64,000 nt of DNA. Origin: Neoarius graeffei. Its lineage: Eukaryota > Chordata > Actinopteri > Siluriformes > Ariidae. Of the stretch, positions 60,932 to 64,000 are shown one piece after another. A model generated the notes under the pieces. That model saw nothing but the letters and a program-made list of their open reading frames with translations. It searched no databases and had not been told where the DNA came from. Position numbers and translations under genes: made by a program. Each line of letters opens with the position of its first letter. Within the stretch, counting starts at the first letter, position 1. The stretch spans positions 96,103,463-96,167,462 of the forward strand of contig NC_083570.1 of the NCBI RefSeq assembly GCF_027579695.1, given 5' to 3'.

Positions 60932-62700
60932 CCACATGCACTCAAGAAGGTATAAATCTACAAAATGTGAATCAGACCAGAAAATGTATTATACCATATT
61001 GGTATTATCAGTATTATCATTGATCCCTATACTGAATATCAGAACAGTACTTTCTCAAAAAAAAAAACCTACTAATGTAAAATCAACACTATGATCCAAT
61101 AATTATATAATCACTTGATGTTTTTACATTGTTGTCACCACAGTTTAACAGCATGAAAACACAGTGGAAGACACAACTCATCCTTCATTGTCTCTGATCT
61201 GTAGTTGAAAGACTGTCCTGATCTATATTTGAAAACCAAATAAAAAAAAAAAAGCACATGCTTGATAAGGTTAAACATGTCCAAAAGCAAAACGTGCTCC
61301 TCTGTGAACTTTTGTAATCACAGTTTGAATAATAATTTAGGCACAGGAAAGATGATTGATAAAGGTAATTCCCCTCGTGTGCTTCTCTTAGCAGGCTGTG
61401 AAAGGCACTGGGATTGGGCTAGCCTGAAAATGACTGTCATTACATTGTTATTATTAACACCTTGTAATTAGGCCTTTGGAATCCGGTTCTTTTAACCGGG
61501 ATTTAACAGTAATGACACAAAATTGCTACCTTCCTGAGGTGTATGGCGCCCACACTGATTAGTCGGAGACTGTCATTTTAAAAGCTATGAATTTTGCTCT
61601 GCTGTCATTTGACCTTCAAACTGTACATGGGGCTGTTTGCAACAACGCATGACTACAAGACACTGAAATTAAGTGCATGTTTGTCCTGCTGAAGTAGGAC
61701 TGATTTTGTAGTCTAGGTGTGGTGCATAACTTTGACAAATGGGACTACCGTTTATTACAAATATGATTTTAACTTAAATGCATCCAGCTTTATATGGATG
61801 CCCACTGCCAGCTGGGTCTGATAAGATTTACAACGCGTCAGTGACAAACTGGAAAGAGAGCCTTTCCTCTATAAAGTGCACTGCGGTAATTATTTGATTC
61901 ACTCTGGGAATGCAACAGTACAAGTCAAGAGTAATAGTTAAGTGCCTCCACTGAGTCTGGGCTCCTGCATTCTTATTACAGCCCTCGAGGGGAACGCTGC
62001 TCTGTAATCGTGACAGGTTTAATGCCGTGGCAAAGGCCTCATGGGCTTATGGGTTCATTAAGGTTTATGAATCGCTGTGTTCACAGCTTGACTTGTTGGT
62101 GTAAATGCCTGTAAATCAATTAAGAACCTGCCTTTTCATCTTTTTCACGAGTCCCCTTCACAGAAGCGGTGATTAAGGAACACTCGTGGGTTAAGAATCA
62201 GAGTGAACTTGTTCCTCTGTGGCTAATTTGGAGTCATTAAGGTTACTTAATGAGAAGAAAGAGAAGACATAATTAGCAGGAAATTCTATTACAGTAGAAG
62301 AGCATATCCAGGAGCATAACAGTCATTAGTGGCTGAAGGGAGAATGCTTTGTATTCAGTTCTGCCAGGTAATTACTTACAATATTAACACACCTCATGGA
62401 GTATTAACCACAAATGCAAAGTTGAAATAACAAAGAATGTGATGAAATAATGAAAAGAGAGGGCGGTTCCTTTTTGACAGCTTTTAACAAAGTATGACAA
62501 ACAAACTACTCTGAGAAGGGTGTGAGAAAATGCTGATGGGCTCACACCAGTAGTTTATGGAAAATGTCTGAGAACTCAAAACAACACATTGTTTTTGGCC
62601 TGAACATTTTAACCTCCTATTTCTATTTTGATACATGACCAGGTATGATGTTCTTGGCAAATAATAATAGGACATCTTAGCTTACTTTGTCTGAATGAGT
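60932..62700. other. Unique DNA, possible conserved non-coding elements
   Basis: No repeat or gene is recognised. The stretch from about 61280 to 62340 is complex, with many TAAT-core motifs (for example TTGTAATTAGGCC near 61463, CATAATTAGCAGG near 62270). It lies about 8 kb upstream of msx2. Confidence 0.4.
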
Positions 62701-62705
62701 AAATA

Positions 62706-63103
62706 GAAGAAGAAGCCTTTATTTGTAACATGAACACTCAAGCACAGTGACATTCGTCCTCTACATTTAACCCGTCCGAAGCAGTGAAGACACATATGTA
62801 CAAACACAAGTGAGCAATGAGAGCACACACACATACCCAGAGCAGTGGGCAGCCATTCTACAGCACCCGGGGAGCAGTTAGGGGTTAGGTGCCTTGCTCA
62901 AGGGCACTTCAGCCCATGGCCGCCTCACATTAACCTAACTGCATGCCTTTGAACTGTGGGGGAATGCAGAGCACCCAGAGGAAACTCACGCAGACATGGG
63001 AAGAACATGCAAACTCCACACAGAAAGGCCCCTGTCGGCCGCTGGGCTCGAACCCAGAACCTTCTTACTGGGAGGCAAAAGTGCTCACCACTACACCACC
63101 ATA
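62706..63103 (-). mobile_element. Chimeric SINE (A head, B tail), copy 3
   Basis: The minus strand starts at 63103 with the A-type head and changes to the B-type body near 62925. The tail ends AAAGGCTTCTTCTTC near 62706. The junction is the same as in the copies at 13048 and 30590. Confidence 0.82.
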
Positions 63104-63790
63104 AACCTGAATAGCATAAGAAAAGAGCAGAGAAAAGCATATACATTGTAATATGACCATACTGATGATAAATTTGAATAAGCAATTAACGCGGCTGAAT
63201 GGCAACAGCAATAACATTTTAATGCTGTACTATTAATAATTTCATAGCTATAAATAAGGCAACATGAAGTGGTTATTTTGTATTAGTGCGTCATGGCACC
63301 ACTTTTGACAAGCATCACAATTCATGAATAGATAAAACATGATCTGTTTTGACGTTTTAATGACCAATAAATGCATACTTCTCTGTCAACACATTTTGTT
63401 GTCATTTCTCTAATTAGATCAAAGACAGTAAAGGAAAAAAAAAAACCTGTAAAAGGCTGCTACCCTTTCTCAGTGATACCCCTTCCATAAAATCATTTAC
63501 ATAAATACATGTGATTGGATTCAGAGAAATTTACCGAAAGATACTCTGATTACATTTTAGTACTATACTAATATTCATAGACACTTCATAGGTTTCATAG
63601 GCCTGACTACAACATAGGAACAGCATGCACACATGCAAAGCTATCCTTATCTTAGGTTCACACTAGCAAGCAACAAGTCTGTTGCTGTGAACAACATGTA
63701 GCAGCTGCTCCTGTTATTGTTTCTGGGAGTGCAGTGTACAACGTGTCTTTTCTTTTAATGGTTCTGATCATAAATGTTAATAGCTTACAG
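63104..63790. other. No gene seen
   Basis: AT-rich unique DNA. Confidence 0.45.
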
Positions 63791-63793
63791 CTA

Positions 63794-64000
63794 CAGTGCC
63801 CTCCATGATTATTGACACACCTTGTAAAGATTAGTAAAAACATTTTAAAAAATCCACCTTTTGGTGAAGTAGCTTCATCTGACACTGAAAAAATGAGAAA
63901 AAAATCCAACCTTTAAAGGTGCTGACTCCAAAGTCATCTGAATTAAAAAAAAAAAAAAAAAATTATTGTGCGTGGCATTTTCCTATGTCTTGCAAGAACA
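63794..64000. mobile_element. Tc1-like element, left end, runs off the window
   Basis: TA followed by CAGTGCCCTCCATGATTATT is a common fish Tc1-like terminus. A run of 17 A is at 63945-63961. The right end is outside the window. Confidence 0.5.

Overview
The window is vertebrate nuclear DNA, almost certainly from a ray-finned fish. The evidence is a D1-type dopamine receptor and an Msx homeobox gene set among fish-type Tc1/mariner, hAT and LINE elements and a very abundant tRNA-derived SINE whose tail is a run of GAGAT units. That SINE together with these Tc1-like elements suggests an otophysan, perhaps a catfish, but the species is an inference. Only two host protein-coding genes are visible: drd1 (15653-16717, plus strand, one coding exon) and an msx2-like gene (51971-53558, minus strand, two coding exons). 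MSX2 and DRD1 are also neighbours in human, so this is an old linkage. About 35 kb of repeat-filled DNA separates them and may hold regulatory elements.

Layout. Positions 1-12580 are a stack of nested insertions. An L1-type LINE on the minus strand (ORF1 at 11621-12451, start of ORF2 at 2643) is split by an 8.4-kb hAT transposon (2668-11066). One exon of the hAT was hit by an LTR-like insertion (4904-5214), and one of its introns by a second LINE (5973-9318). The left end of the L1 meets a jockey-superfamily LINE whose ORF runs off the window (1-1166). Positions 12814-14503 are SINEs and a MITE. Drd1 and its flanks occupy about 14520-19880. From 19886 to about 50610 there are many DNA transposons (Tc1/mariner-like at 19886, 22005, 36593 and 44072; a Harbinger-like MITE at 23831; a TTAA-flanked element with a THAP exon at 25879; a hAT MITE at 47794), a solo LTR (29824), SINEs in both orientations, and unique stretches that may hold conserved non-coding elements. 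The msx2 gene lies at 51971-53558. Positions 54066-64000 hold more SINEs, a decayed tRNA-Val/7SL RNA dimer (55958-56320), two hAT elements (56998-58581 and 59102-60923) with an integrase-type palindromic element nested in the second, a unique stretch with many TAAT motifs (about 61260-62460), and a Tc1-like end at the right edge.

The two genes are not a functional unit. Drd1 encodes a Gs-coupled dopamine receptor with a C-terminal tail about 90 residues shorter than mammalian D1, and traces of the missing tail seem to remain after the stop codon. Msx2 encodes a homeodomain repressor used in neural crest, skeletal and fin development. The most unusual items are the tRNA-7SL dimer, the drd1 tail remnant, a chimeric SINE family with one shared junction, two SINE copies sharing one target site, and a small helix-turn-helix ORF kept inside a palindromic element.
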